Shown here: piece after piece, positions 1 to 6,118 of the stretch
How the letters are laid out: each line of letters starts with the position of its first letter
Position numbering within the stretch: position 1 is the first letter of the stretch
Assembly: GCA_009786775.1 (NCBI GenBank)
Contig: WQRL01000105.1
Span: 1-6,578, forward strand
From: Oscillospiraceae bacterium
GTDB taxonomy: Bacteria; Bacillota; Clostridia; Oscillospirales; Oscillospiraceae
Reading direction: 5' to 3'
Length of the DNA: 6,578 nt
Notes under the pieces: model-generated
Told to the model about the DNA's origin: nothing
The model's database searches: none
What the model saw: only the letters and a program-made list of their open reading frames with translations
Program-made: the position numbers and the translations under genes

Positions 1-1
1 A

Positions 2-166
2 GTTAGGGTTGATAATATTACCGTCACATCCATGGGCTCTTTGCAAAATGCCCTAAGGAGATTCCGGGCCGGCGAAACAACCACTCTGGGGGTATGGCGC
101 GAGGGAGAGGTAATCTCTGTTGAGATAACATTCGATGAGCGCATCCCAGCTGAATTTGAAGAATAA
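2..166 (+). CDS. C-terminal fragment of HtrA/DegP-like serine protease (PDZ domain end)
   Basis: This is the last 54 codons of a gene whose start lies outside the window; the frame is open from base 2 to the TAA at 164-166. The visible peptide begins VRVDNITVTSMGSLQNAL and continues with a stretch ending TTTLGVWREGEVISVEITF. This matches the second half of a PDZ domain from bacterial trypsin-like HtrA proteases, where an 'I..G..V.S..DL..AL' helix is followed by a 'G..V.L.V.R.G....V.V.L' strand pair. In the family, the PDZ domain binds exposed C-termini and controls an extracytoplasmic serine protease that degrades misfolded envelope proteins. The protease domain and any membrane anchor are not in view, so the family call rests on the PDZ segment alone. 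Other PDZ proteins, such as CtpA-type proteases or site-2 proteases, are possible but usually have more sequence after the PDZ. The gene ends in a short acidic tail (AEFEE) and is followed by a hairpin terminator. Confidence 0.72.
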   Translation, partial: VRVDNITVTSMGSLQNALRRFRAGETTTLGVWREGEVISVEITFDERIPAEFEE

Positions 167-179
167 ATTTAAGATAACA

Positions 180-199
180 CAGGCGGGTATACGCACCTG
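180..199. repeat. Imperfect 20-bp palindrome after the protease gene
   Basis: CAGGCGGGTATACGCACCTG pairs with its own reverse complement at 8 of 10 positions, centred on GTATAC. It lies 14 bp after the protease stop and before the strong hairpin terminator. It could be a protein-binding site or chance. Nothing else is visible in the 167-230 gap. Confidence 0.25.
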
Positions 200-230
200 G
201 AGGGAAAGGTCAGCTAACATAATAAGCAAC

Positions 231-256
231 AAAAGGGCTGCTCTCGCAGCCCTTTT
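231..256. terminator. Bidirectional Rho-independent terminator between convergent genes
   Basis: A perfect 11-bp stem, AAAAGGGCTGC / GCAGCCCTTTT, closes a TCTC loop. The GC-rich core is flanked by A4 on one side and T4 on the other, so a U-run follows the hairpin when read from either strand. It lies 64 bp after the HtrA-like stop and 81 bp after the minus-strand thiolase stop, where one shared terminator for converging transcripts is expected. Confidence 0.88.
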
Positions 257-337
257 AGAAGTTTAGTGACAAAAAGTAATGCTTATTTTGCCAGCCTGTT
301 TTCCAGATAATGTGAACTTGTGCCCACGCTATCTAGT

Positions 338-1516
338 TTAGCATTTTTCCCAGATTGTTGAGATGCCCATTCCGCCGCCGATACATAGTGTAGCTAGGCC
401 GTACTTTACACCGCGCTTTTGCATCTCATGGACTAGAGTGACTATGACGCGCGCACCTGAGGCTCCGATAGGGTGGCCGAGAGCGACAGCGCCGCCGTTG
501 ACGTTTACTTTGTCCATGTCCAGCTTTAGGTCGCGGGCAACAGCCACAGCCTGGGCAGCGAAGGCTTCATTTGCCTCAATCAAATCCATGTCTTCAATTG
601 TAAGCCCGGCTTTCGCTAGAGCTTGGTTAGACGCGGGCACAGGGCCTATTCCCATGATTTTAGGGTCGGTGCCGCCATGTCCCCAAGAAACCAGCTTAGC
701 CAAAGGTTTAAGACCCAGCTTGGCGACAGCTTCGCCGGAGGCGATAATCATTGCAGCGGCTCCGTCGTTTATGCCGGATGAGTTGCCAGCGGTGACACGC
801 CCGCCATCAGGCTTAAATGCCGGCTTGAGTTTGGCGAGGGATTCAAGGGTTGTGGTACGGGGGAACTCGTCAACCTTGAAGTCCACAGTTTCCTTCTTCA
901 CCTTGACAGGCACGGGTACAATCTCAGCTTCAAATTTACCAGAAGCTATTGCAGAAACGGCCTTGGACTGGGAAGATAGGGCAAAGGCATCAAGATCCTC
1001 TCTTGTGAGCCCCCATTCGTCACAGATATTCTCTGCGGTGATGCCCATGTGATATTTGTTAAAGGCATCGGTTAGGCCATCGTTAACCAGGGTGTCAACT
1101 ATGGTTGTATTACCCATGCGCGCTCCGTAACGGGCTGTAGGCATGGCGTATGGTGCGAGCGACATGCTTTCGGCGCCGCCTGAGAGGACAATTTCAGCAT
1201 CACCTGCCAAGATTGTGCGGGCAGCTTCGATTACTGTTTTCATGCCGGAACCGCAGACGAGATTCACTGTGGTGGCAGGCACTTCAACGGGCACTCCTGC
1301 CCCTAGCGATATCTGTCTTGCTATATTTTGACCAAGCCCCGCGGTTAAAACACAGCCGAACAGAACCTCATCTACATCAGCGGGCTTAATGCCAGCGCGC
1401 TCAATTGCTTCCTTTGATACGATTTCGCCGAGTTTTGCGGCAGGGGTGTCTTTTAGCGTGCCGCCAAAAGTGCCGATTGCTGTTCTGCAGCAGCTTACAA
1501 GATAGACTTCTTTCAT
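338..1516 (-). CDS. thlA: Acetyl-CoA C-acetyltransferase (thiolase)
   Basis: This enzyme condenses two acetyl-CoA to acetoacetyl-CoA, or runs the reverse cleavage, in the cytoplasm. In clostridia it is the entry step to butyrate/butanol or ketone formation. The 392-residue length is typical of biosynthetic thiolases. The nucleophilic cysteine is C88 in NLVCGSGMK. The GGAESMS motif is near 113-119, NEAFA is at 316-320, the catalytic histidine is H348 in [10 protein letters not shown], and the second catalytic cysteine is C378 in CIGGGMG. These numbers match the clostridial and Zoogloea enzymes. A reversible C88-C378 disulfide has been reported for Clostridium acetobutylicum ThlA, and both cysteines are present here. 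The ATG is preceded at 9 nt by AAAGGGAG (1526-1533 on the opposite strand) and by a good sigma-A-like promoter, so the gene can be transcribed alone. No hbd, crt or bcd neighbours are visible. The symbol atoB is equally usable. The family call is firm; whether it serves synthesis or degradation is inferred. Confidence 0.95.
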   Translation of the reverse strand: MKEVYLVSCCRTAIGTFGGTLKDTPAAKLGEIVSKEAIERAGIKPADVDEVLFGCVLTAGLGQNIARQISLGAGVPVEVPATTVNLVCGSGMKTVIEAARTILAGDAEIVLSGGAESMSLAPYAMPTARYGARMGNTTIVDTLVNDGLTDAFNKYHMGITAENICDEWGLTREDLDAFALSSQSKAVSAIASGKFEAEIVPVPVKVKKETVDFKVDEFPRTTTLESLAKLKPAFKPDGGRVTAGNSSGINDGAAAMIIASGEAVAKLGLKPLAKLVSWGHGGTDPKIMGIGPVPASNQALAKAGLTIEDMDLIEANEAFAAQAVAVARDLKLDMDKVNVNGGAVALGHPIGASGARVIVTLVHEMQKRGVKYGLATLCIGGGMGISTIWEKC

Positions 1517-1525
1517 GATTTTGCA

Positions 1526-1533
1526 CTCCCTTT
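1526..1533 (-). promoter_or_regulatory. Ribosome binding site of the thiolase gene
   Basis: On the minus strand this reads AAAGGGAG, nine bases before the ATG at 1516. It supports that start codon. Confidence 0.7.
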
Positions 1534-1540
1534 GGAAAAG

Positions 1541-1552
1541 TTATGTACATAA
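1541..1552. promoter_or_regulatory. Perfect 12-bp palindrome at the predicted thiolase transcription start
   Basis: TTATGTACATAA is a perfect palindrome directly downstream of the -10 hexamer and would cover the start of the thiolase transcript. That position suits a repressor operator. The regulator is unknown, and the sequence does not match the Rex consensus. Confidence 0.4.
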
Positions 1553-1581
1553 AATATATAATATACAATCTGTATTGTCAA
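1553..1581 (-). promoter_or_regulatory. Sigma-A-type promoter of the thiolase gene
   Basis: On the minus strand a consensus TTGACA (-35, at 1576-1581) is followed after exactly 17 bp by TATATT (-10, at 1553-1558). The surroundings are very AT-rich. The predicted start is near 1546, giving a leader of about 30 nt before the ATG. This promoter implies expression of the thiolase independently of the transporter gene upstream. Confidence 0.75.
1565..1578. promoter_or_regulatory. Candidate operator inside the thiolase promoter
   Basis: ACAAT-CTGT-ATTGT is an inverted repeat with 5-bp arms lying in the -35/spacer region of the thiolase promoter. Part of it, CAATCTGTA (1566-1574), recurs in inverted orientation as TACAGATTG at 1612-1620, upstream of the promoter. 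Two related half-sites 46 bp apart could support cooperative binding by a regulator. This is inferred from symmetry and position only. Confidence 0.35.
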
Positions 1582-1637
1582 GCCATAATTCGCCTTTCTG
1601 GATAAAAATTGTACAGATTGGTTGTTGCTCACCACCC

Positions 1638-2657
1638 TCAATAAGCCAGCCGCCGGACAGGGGGTGCAGTCTTTGGTTCGGCTGCCCTGCTGCCAGTGAT
1701 ACACGATTGAAGAGGCACATATACCTGCACAGATCTCAGCCATAGGCGGGCTGCGCTACCGCCGGGGGGCTTCAATGGGGCTTCAATGGGGTTTACATGT
1801 ACCATACAGCTTTTGACCTGAGTGAAAGAGCCAGACACTGCGTTTTCTACCAATTGCGCTGTGTGGTGAGCCTCGTACAAACTGATGTCCCCGTCGATGC
1901 CTATTTCAATATCTACATACACCCTGTCACCGAAAAGGCGCGTCTTGAGTTCGTCGATGCTAATAACTCCGGTAACATCCAGCGCCACGGCTCTTATTTC
2001 ATCTTCAAGTTCATCCCCTGCCGAAGTGTCAATCATTTTGCGCATGGCGTCTCTGAAGATATTTATAGCGACTCTTATAATGAGCAGGCTTATTACAACG
2101 GCGGCTATAGGGTCGAGAATCGGCAGGCCGAACCTTGCGCCCAGTATGCCTACGAATGCGCCGATTGAAGACATGACATCGGAGCGCTGGTCCCAAGCCA
2201 GAGCCATTAGCGAGCTTGAACCGGTCTTTTTTGAAGCTGCGCGGGTATAGCGGTACATGCCCTCTTTTGCGGCCACGGTAATAACCACTGCGGCCAGGGC
2301 AATTGCGCCAGGGACAACGAAATCACCCCCGGCTCCGTAAATAATTTGCATAATAGCATCATAACCGAGCATTATTCCCGTTATGAGGACTACGGCGGAC
2401 AAAATGAGTGATGCTGCGCTTTCAAGCCGTTCGTGCCCGTAAGGGTGGGATCTGTCAGCCTGCTTTCCTCCAAGTTTTACGCCGGTTATGACGATTATAG
2501 TGCCCAGCACATCCGAGAAGGAATGAGCGGCATCGGCCACAAGGGCGGCTGAGCGGGCAAGAAGCCCAATAGCCAGCTTGAGTACAGACAATGCCAAGTT
2601 TAATATCAAAATAGTAACGGTCGTGGTTATGACGGTTTGCTTATTAGTCTTTTTCAT
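1638..2657 (-). CDS. Cation diffusion facilitator (CDF) metal efflux transporter with an abnormal C-terminal tail
   Basis: CDF proteins are homodimeric membrane antiporters that export divalent cations (Zn, Fe, Mn, Co, Cd) in exchange for protons. Six membrane segments can be placed near residues 9-33, 36-60, 82-104, 113-131, 150-173 and 178-200. The transport-site motifs are H45xxxD49 (DAAHSFSD) in TM2 and D156xxxD160 (WDQRSD) in TM5. The cytosolic loop carries the typical HPYGHERLE at 71-79. A dimerisation domain fills about 211-293 and ends VHVNPIEAP. Family members normally stop close to that point, but here 45 more residues follow, rich in Pro, Arg and Ala. These appear to come from an 11-bp tandem duplication (1770-1791) that shifted the frame past a TAG at 1756-1758. 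A GAGGGAGA ribosome site nine bases upstream supports the start. The transporter core is intact and probably functional. The metal cannot be fixed from the sequence. Confidence 0.92.
   Translation of the reverse strand: MKKTNKQTVITTTVTILILNLALSVLKLAIGLLARSAALVADAAHSFSDVLGTIIVITGVKLGGKQADRSHPYGHERLESAASLILSAVVLITGIMLGYDAIMQIIYGAGGDFVVPGAIALAAVVITVAAKEGMYRYTRAASKKTGSSSLMALAWDQRSDVMSSIGAFVGILGARFGLPILDPIAAVVISLLIIRVAINIFRDAMRKMIDTSAGDELEDEIRAVALDVTGVISIDELKTRLFGDRVYVDIEIGIDGDISLYEAHHTAQLVENAVSGSFTQVKSCMVHVNPIEAPLKPPGGSAARLWLRSVQVYVPLQSCITGSRAAEPKTAPPVRRLAY
1770..1791. repeat. Two perfect tandem copies of an 11-bp unit in the 3' end of the CDF gene
   Basis: On the coding (minus) strand the unit is CCCCATTGAAG, present twice in a row and followed by CCCC, the start of a third copy. 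Eleven is not a multiple of three, so the duplication changes the reading frame. With one copy the transporter would read HVNPIEAPRR and stop at TAG (1756-1758). Confidence 0.9.
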
Positions 2658-2666
2658 TGTGCTTAA

Positions 2667-2674
2667 TCTCCCTC
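2667..2674 (-). promoter_or_regulatory. Ribosome binding site of the CDF gene
   Basis: On the minus strand this reads GAGGGAGA, nine bases before the ATG at 2657. It fixes the start of the transporter. No convincing -35/-10 pair was found upstream on this strand. Confidence 0.65.
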
Positions 2675-2719
2675 AACTAACAAGCTACATGAATATTACT
2701 TGAAATGCAACAGTTTTTA

Positions 2720-2748
2720 TAGACAAAATGCGGTTGCTGTAATATACT
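2720..2748 (+). promoter_or_regulatory. Candidate sigma-A promoter of the prfA operon
   Basis: TAGACA (2720-2725) and TATACT (2743-2748) are separated by exactly 17 bp. The predicted start near 2755 would leave an untranslated leader of about 170 nt before prfA. The -35 box differs from TTGACA at one base. Confidence 0.6.
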
Positions 2749-2776
2749 TATTACTAGTCACGTCCCTTATAAACCA

Positions 2777-2834
2777 GCTGCCGAACTGGGGTAGTATGCC
2801 CCCTGGCCCCTTCGGCCAGTTCCGTGACGGCAGC
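2777..2834 (+). other. Structured region in the prfA leader with competing stems
   Basis: An outer stem pairs GCTGCCG (2777-2783) with CGGCAGC (2828-2834). Inside it, two helices compete for the same bases: AACTGG (2784-2789) with CCAGTT (2816-2821), or CTGGCC (2803-2808) with GGCCAG (2814-2819) around a CCTTC loop. GGGG (2788-2791) can also pair with CCCC (2799-2802). Mutually exclusive helices in a long leader can indicate regulation, but the region matches no riboswitch or T-box signature that I recognise. Confidence 0.4.
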
Positions 2835-2876
2835 CGGAATTCCCCAAGAAATCGCGCAGAACCAGCAAAGCATACC

Positions 2877-2895
2877 GGGAGGGCCTTGCCCTCCT
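2877..2895 (+). other. GC-rich hairpin just upstream of the prfA ribosome binding site
   Basis: GGAGGGC (2878-2884) pairs with GCCCTCC (2888-2894) around a CTT loop, extended by one G-U pair. It resembles the hairpin of an intrinsic terminator, but the bases after it (TGTTAACACC) do not form a T-run. It may be a weak attenuator or simply a stable leader hairpin. It ends 16 bp before the AAGAAGG Shine-Dalgarno (2912-2918). Confidence 0.4.
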
Positions 2896-2926
2896 GTTAA
2901 CACCTAACCGAAAGAAGGCAAGCAAA

Positions 2927-3988
2927 ATGATTGAAAAACTTGTGGCGATTGAGGAGAAATTCAAATCGCTCGAAGAAAAAATGCAAGACCCGGAAGTTTA
3001 CTCAGACCCAAAACTTTATGCCAAGCTCGCCCGTGAGCAAAAGGAGATTCAGCCCGTCGTAGAGGCTTTTCGGCGCTACGAAAAGGCCCGCGCAGACATG
3101 GAAGGCGCAATGGAGCTGATGAGTGACCCCGAATTTAAGGAGATGGCTCAAGAGGAATATGACACGGCGCAGTCCGATATGGAGAAAATGGAAGAGGAAC
3201 TGAAGGTTCTGCTTCTGCCCCGTGACCCTAATGATGACAAGAATGTAATTATTGAAATTCGCGGAGGTGCCGGCGGTGATGAGGCGGCGTTGTTTGCAAA
3301 CAGCCTGTTCCGCATGTACAACATGTACGCTGACTCCATGAGATGGAAAACTGAAATTGCCAATCTCAACGACACAGAAATCGGGGGGATAAAAGAAGTG
3401 AGCTTTATCATCGAGGGTGATGGAGCTTATTCGCGCCTTAAATTTGAGAGCGGAGTCCACCGGGTTCAGCGCGTGCCAGAAACTGAAGCCTCAGGCCGCA
3501 TTCACACGAGTACCGTAACAGTTGCGGTGCTGCCTGAAATGGAAGAGGTAGATTTCGAAATCAACCCCTCCGATTTACAAATTGACACCTTCCGTGCCAG
3601 CGGGGCGGGCGGCCAGCATGTCAACAAGACTGAATCTGCCATCCGCATTACTCATGTGCCGACCGGGACTGTCGTAGAGTGCCAAGATGAGCGCAGCCAG
3701 CACAAGAACAAGGACAGAGCCATGAAAATTCTTGTTTCACGCCTATACGAAGAGGAACTGCGCAAGCAGACAGCAGAGCTTGCGGCAGAGCGGAAGAGTC
3801 AAGTAGGTACAGGTGACCGCTCTGAGCGCATAAGGACTTATAACTATCCCCAAGGCCGTGTGACAGATCACCGCATAGGCCTGACTCTTTATAAACTTGA
3901 GCAGATTCTCAACGGCTCACTCGACGAGGTAATTGATGCCCTTGTAATGGCTGATCAGGCGGAGAAGCTCAAGGCTTCCGAAGCCTAA
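2927..3988 (+). CDS. prfA: Peptide chain release factor 1 (RF1)
   Basis: RF1 reads UAA and UAG in the ribosomal A site and triggers release of the finished protein. The 353 residues match the usual ~355-360. The N-terminal helical domain (about 1-100) is rich in charged residues. [14 protein letters not shown] at 111-124 is the family's conserved PCRF segment. The stop-codon-reading tripeptide PxT is P184-E185-T186, within [14 protein letters not shown], and separates it from RF2, which has SPF. The catalytic GGQ is at 228-230 in [15 protein letters not shown]; the glutamine is normally methylated by PrmC. The start is supported by AAGAAGG eight bases upstream (2912-2918). The gene opens a three-gene operon behind a structured leader. 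Its usual partner prmC is not next to it; coaE follows after 3 bp instead. The sequence looks complete and normal. Confidence 0.97.
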   Translation: MIEKLVAIEEKFKSLEEKMQDPEVYSDPKLYAKLAREQKEIQPVVEAFRRYEKARADMEGAMELMSDPEFKEMAQEEYDTAQSDMEKMEEELKVLLLPRDPNDDKNVIIEIRGGAGGDEAALFANSLFRMYNMYADSMRWKTEIANLNDTEIGGIKEVSFIIEGDGAYSRLKFESGVHRVQRVPETEASGRIHTSTVTVAVLPEMEEVDFEINPSDLQIDTFRASGAGGQHVNKTESAIRITHVPTGTVVECQDERSQHKNKDRAMKILVSRLYEEELRKQTAELAAERKSQVGTGDRSERIRTYNYPQGRVTDHRIGLTLYKLEQILNGSLDEVIDALVMADQAEKLKASEA

Positions 3989-3991
3989 GTT

Positions 3992-4600
3992 ATGTTTACC
4001 ATCGGAATTACCGGCGGCACAGGAGCGGGCAAGACTTCTGCGCTTCGGTCACTAAAAGCGTTTGATGCCCTCATATTGGACTGTGATGCTATTTATCATG
4101 AACTGCTGGCAGGAAATGAGGACTTAAAAAAAGAACTGGCGAACCGCTTTGAAGGGGTTTTGCAGGCCGGCAGCATTGACCGCAAGAAGCTGGGGCAGGT
4201 GGTATTCAATGACCCTAGGGCTTTGCGTGACCTAAGTGTAATAACCCACCGTTACATAGGTGAGGAGATTGACTTTAGGGTAAAGCAGTGGGCGGAGCGG
4301 GGCGGCCAACTTGTAGCCGTTGATGCTATTGCCCTCATCGAGAGCGGGAGGGCGCAGCAATGCGATGTCACAGTGGGCATCATAGCTCCGAGAGATGTGC
4401 GCGCCGAGAGGATTATGAAGCGGGACGGCATTTCTCGCGAGCAGGCGGTGCTGCGGATAAATGCACAGCAGCCCGATAGTTTTTACCGTGATAACTGCGA
4501 CTATATACTTGAAGGCCAGTACGGCACATTAGAAGAGTTTGAGGAGGTTTGTAAGGCCTTTTTCTCGAAGATATTAACTAAACATCTAACAAAATCTTAA
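3992..4600 (+). CDS. coaE: Dephospho-CoA kinase
   Basis: CoaE phosphorylates the 3'-hydroxyl of the ribose in dephospho-CoA with ATP, the last step of coenzyme A synthesis in the cytoplasm. The 202 residues match the family's ~200. A P-loop, GGTGAGKT, occupies residues 8-15. The substrate-binding strand LDCDAIYHELL gives D30 and D32. DAIALIESG at 111-119 replaces the DxPLLFE form found in many proteobacterial enzymes. The lid/adenine region follows as APRDVRAERIMKRDGIS (132-148), with arginines R137, R140 and R144. The ATG lies 3 bp after the prfA stop and has no strong Shine-Dalgarno close by, so translational coupling to prfA is likely. It supplies CoA used by enzymes such as the thiolase encoded nearby, but a regulatory link is only a guess. 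Confidence 0.95.
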   Translation: MFTIGITGGTGAGKTSALRSLKAFDALILDCDAIYHELLAGNEDLKKELANRFEGVLQAGSIDRKKLGQVVFNDPRALRDLSVITHRYIGEEIDFRVKQWAERGGQLVAVDAIALIESGRAQQCDVTVGIIAPRDVRAERIMKRDGISREQAVLRINAQQPDSFYRDNCDYILEGQYGTLEEFEEVCKAFFSKILTKHLTKS

Positions 4601-4605
4601 AGGAG
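4599..4605 (+). promoter_or_regulatory. Strong ribosome binding site of the dipeptidase, overlapping the coaE stop
   Basis: AAAGGAG begins inside the coaE TAA codon and sits seven bases before the ATG at 4613. This favours 4613 over the in-frame ATG at 4619. Confidence 0.8.
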
Positions 4606-4612
4606 CATAAAC

Positions 4613-6031
4613 ATGGATATGACAAGAGCCGAAGTAAGACAAAAAATAGACGGTTGGTTTGCACAAAATTACGATAATATGCTCGCAGACCTCAAGAAGC
4701 TAATTGCCATCAATAGTGTCAAAACCGAAGAAAAGCCCGGTGCCCCTTATGGCACAGCTTCCCGTGAAGTGCTTGATGTTGCAGCGCAGATGCTTCAAGA
4801 GCGCGGCTTTGATGTGGACTTTTTTGAAGACATCGTAATAACCTCCGACATGGGTATGCCGCCTGTGCTGCTTGGCATACTCGCCCACCTGGATATAGTG
4901 GATGCAGGTGAGGGCTGGGATACAGATCCCTTTGATATGACAGTAAAGGATGGTAAAATACTCGGACGCGGGGTTATTGACAACAAGGGTCCGGCCGTGG
5001 CATCCATGTATGCCATGTACTGCATCAAAGAATTATTCCCGCAGCTAAAAAGCGGGCTTCGTCTCATTTTGGGTTCCGGGGAAGAAACAGGGTTTGACGA
5101 CATAACAAGGTATCTCGCAAAGAATGAAACTCCGCCAAACGTATTTTCACCCGATGCTGAGTTTCCTGTAGTAAATACTGAAAAAGGAAGGTTTGCCCCG
5201 TTTTTCAGTGCTTCTTGGGAGAAGGACACAGCTCTTCCGCGCATAATATCCGTTGCCGGCGGCAAGACAATGAACATAGTTCCCCACCGCGCCACGGCTG
5301 AAATCGAAGGCTTTACCCTGAGTGAAGCTGAGGGTTTCTGCAAGGATTATTCAGCGAAAACTGGTGCGGAAATAAGCGCAGTGGAACAAGGGGGCAAGTT
5401 AACTATAACTTCTCTTGGCAAGGCGGCTCACGCTTCTACCCCGCAGCTCGGCAATAACGCCCAGACTGCGCTTGTTGAGATGCTGGCGGCGATGCCATTT
5501 GCCAAGAGTCAGAGCTTCACATACTTGCAGGCTCTAAACCGCCTTTTCTCCCACGGCGACTGTAATGGAAAAGCCCTGGGTATAGCCATGGAGGATGAGA
5601 TTAGCGGCAAGCTCACGGTGAACTTCGGCGTGCTCAGTTTCAGTGAACAGGATTTCACGGCAAACTTCGACAGCAGAACTCCCGCCTGTGCAGACAGCGT
5701 TGACATCAAGGGCATCACAATAGCGGCGCTTGAGAAAGAAAACATCCAAGTGACCGAGGCAAAACTTTCCCACTGCCACCACACCCCCGGTGACAGCCCG
5801 TTCGTTAAAACCCTGCTAAGCGTTTACGAAGAATACACCGGCGGCAAGGGCGAGTGCTTAATCACCGGCGGTCAGACTTATGTTCACAACATTGAGGGCG
5901 GTGTGGTCTTCGGCTGCGGTTTCCCTGGCAATGACTACCATGCTCACGGCGCTAACGAATATATGACGGAAGAGCAGCTTCTGGTGAGCGCCAAAATATT
6001 CACACAGGTAATCCTGGACATGTGCGGATAA
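4613..6031 (+). CDS. pepV: PepV/Sapep-like metal-dependent dipeptidase (peptidase family M20)
   Basis: This family cleaves dipeptides, and some peptides from their N-terminus, in the cytoplasm using two bound metal ions (Zn or Mn). The 472 residues match PepV and Sapep. Recognisable sites line up with Lactobacillus PepV at small constant offsets: H92 and D94 in AHLDIVDAG, bridging D123 in RGVIDNKGP, catalytic E157 and metal ligand E158 in GSGEETG, D181 in SPDAEFP, H273 in KAAHAST (transition-state histidine) and the last metal ligand H445 in AHGANE. A lid/dimer-like insert lies between the two halves of the catalytic domain, roughly 190-390. The gene is 12 bp after coaE and is the last of the prfA operon; a hairpin follows 20 bp after its stop. 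Its role is probably amino-acid recovery from peptides. Substrate range and preferred metal cannot be read from sequence, and the symbol is by similarity. Confidence 0.92.
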   Translation: MDMTRAEVRQKIDGWFAQNYDNMLADLKKLIAINSVKTEEKPGAPYGTASREVLDVAAQMLQERGFDVDFFEDIVITSDMGMPPVLLGILAHLDIVDAGEGWDTDPFDMTVKDGKILGRGVIDNKGPAVASMYAMYCIKELFPQLKSGLRLILGSGEETGFDDITRYLAKNETPPNVFSPDAEFPVVNTEKGRFAPFFSASWEKDTALPRIISVAGGKTMNIVPHRATAEIEGFTLSEAEGFCKDYSAKTGAEISAVEQGGKLTITSLGKAAHASTPQLGNNAQTALVEMLAAMPFAKSQSFTYLQALNRLFSHGDCNGKALGIAMEDEISGKLTVNFGVLSFSEQDFTANFDSRTPACADSVDIKGITIAALEKENIQVTEAKLSHCHHTPGDSPFVKTLLSVYEEYTGGKGECLITGGQTYVHNIEGGVVFGCGFPGNDYHAHGANEYMTEEQLLVSAKIFTQVILDMCG

Positions 6032-6051
6032 ATTAAATCCTATCCATTTAT

Positions 6052-6100
6052 GCCCCTACATACGGACACCGCATGACGCTGTGTTTCCGCATGTAGGGGC
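6052..6100. repeat. Hairpin with 10-bp arms after the dipeptidase gene
   Basis: GCCCCTACAT (6052-6061) is the exact reverse complement of ATGTAGGGGC (6091-6100). The enclosed 29 bases can pair further (GGACAC near 6064 with GTGTTTCC near 6081). It lies 20 bp after the dipeptidase stop and could end or stabilise the operon's mRNA, although no T-run follows. The TGTAGGGGC ends resemble short intergenic repeats I associate with clostridial genomes; that is recollection, not a search result. Confidence 0.55.
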
Positions 6101-6118
6101 TGCGCTTCGTTCGTTCCC

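Noticed and set aside
363..1052. Plus-strand 229-codon ORF
   Set aside because: It lies antisense to the thiolase, whose motifs are complete. The peptide is Pro/Ser/Ala-rich with no family resemblance, as expected of a shadow frame.
1797..2250. Plus-strand ORFs across the transporter gene
   Set aside because: They are antisense to well-recognised CDF sequence, have no ribosome site and resemble no protein family.
2755..2926. T-box or known riboswitch in the prfA leader
   Set aside because: No T-box core such as GGGTGGnACCGCG and no other riboswitch signature is present, and the terminator-like hairpin lacks a U-run.
4795..5343. Minus-strand 182-codon ORF
   Set aside because: It is antisense to the PepV-like dipeptidase core, which carries all catalytic residues. 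It has no recognisable domain.
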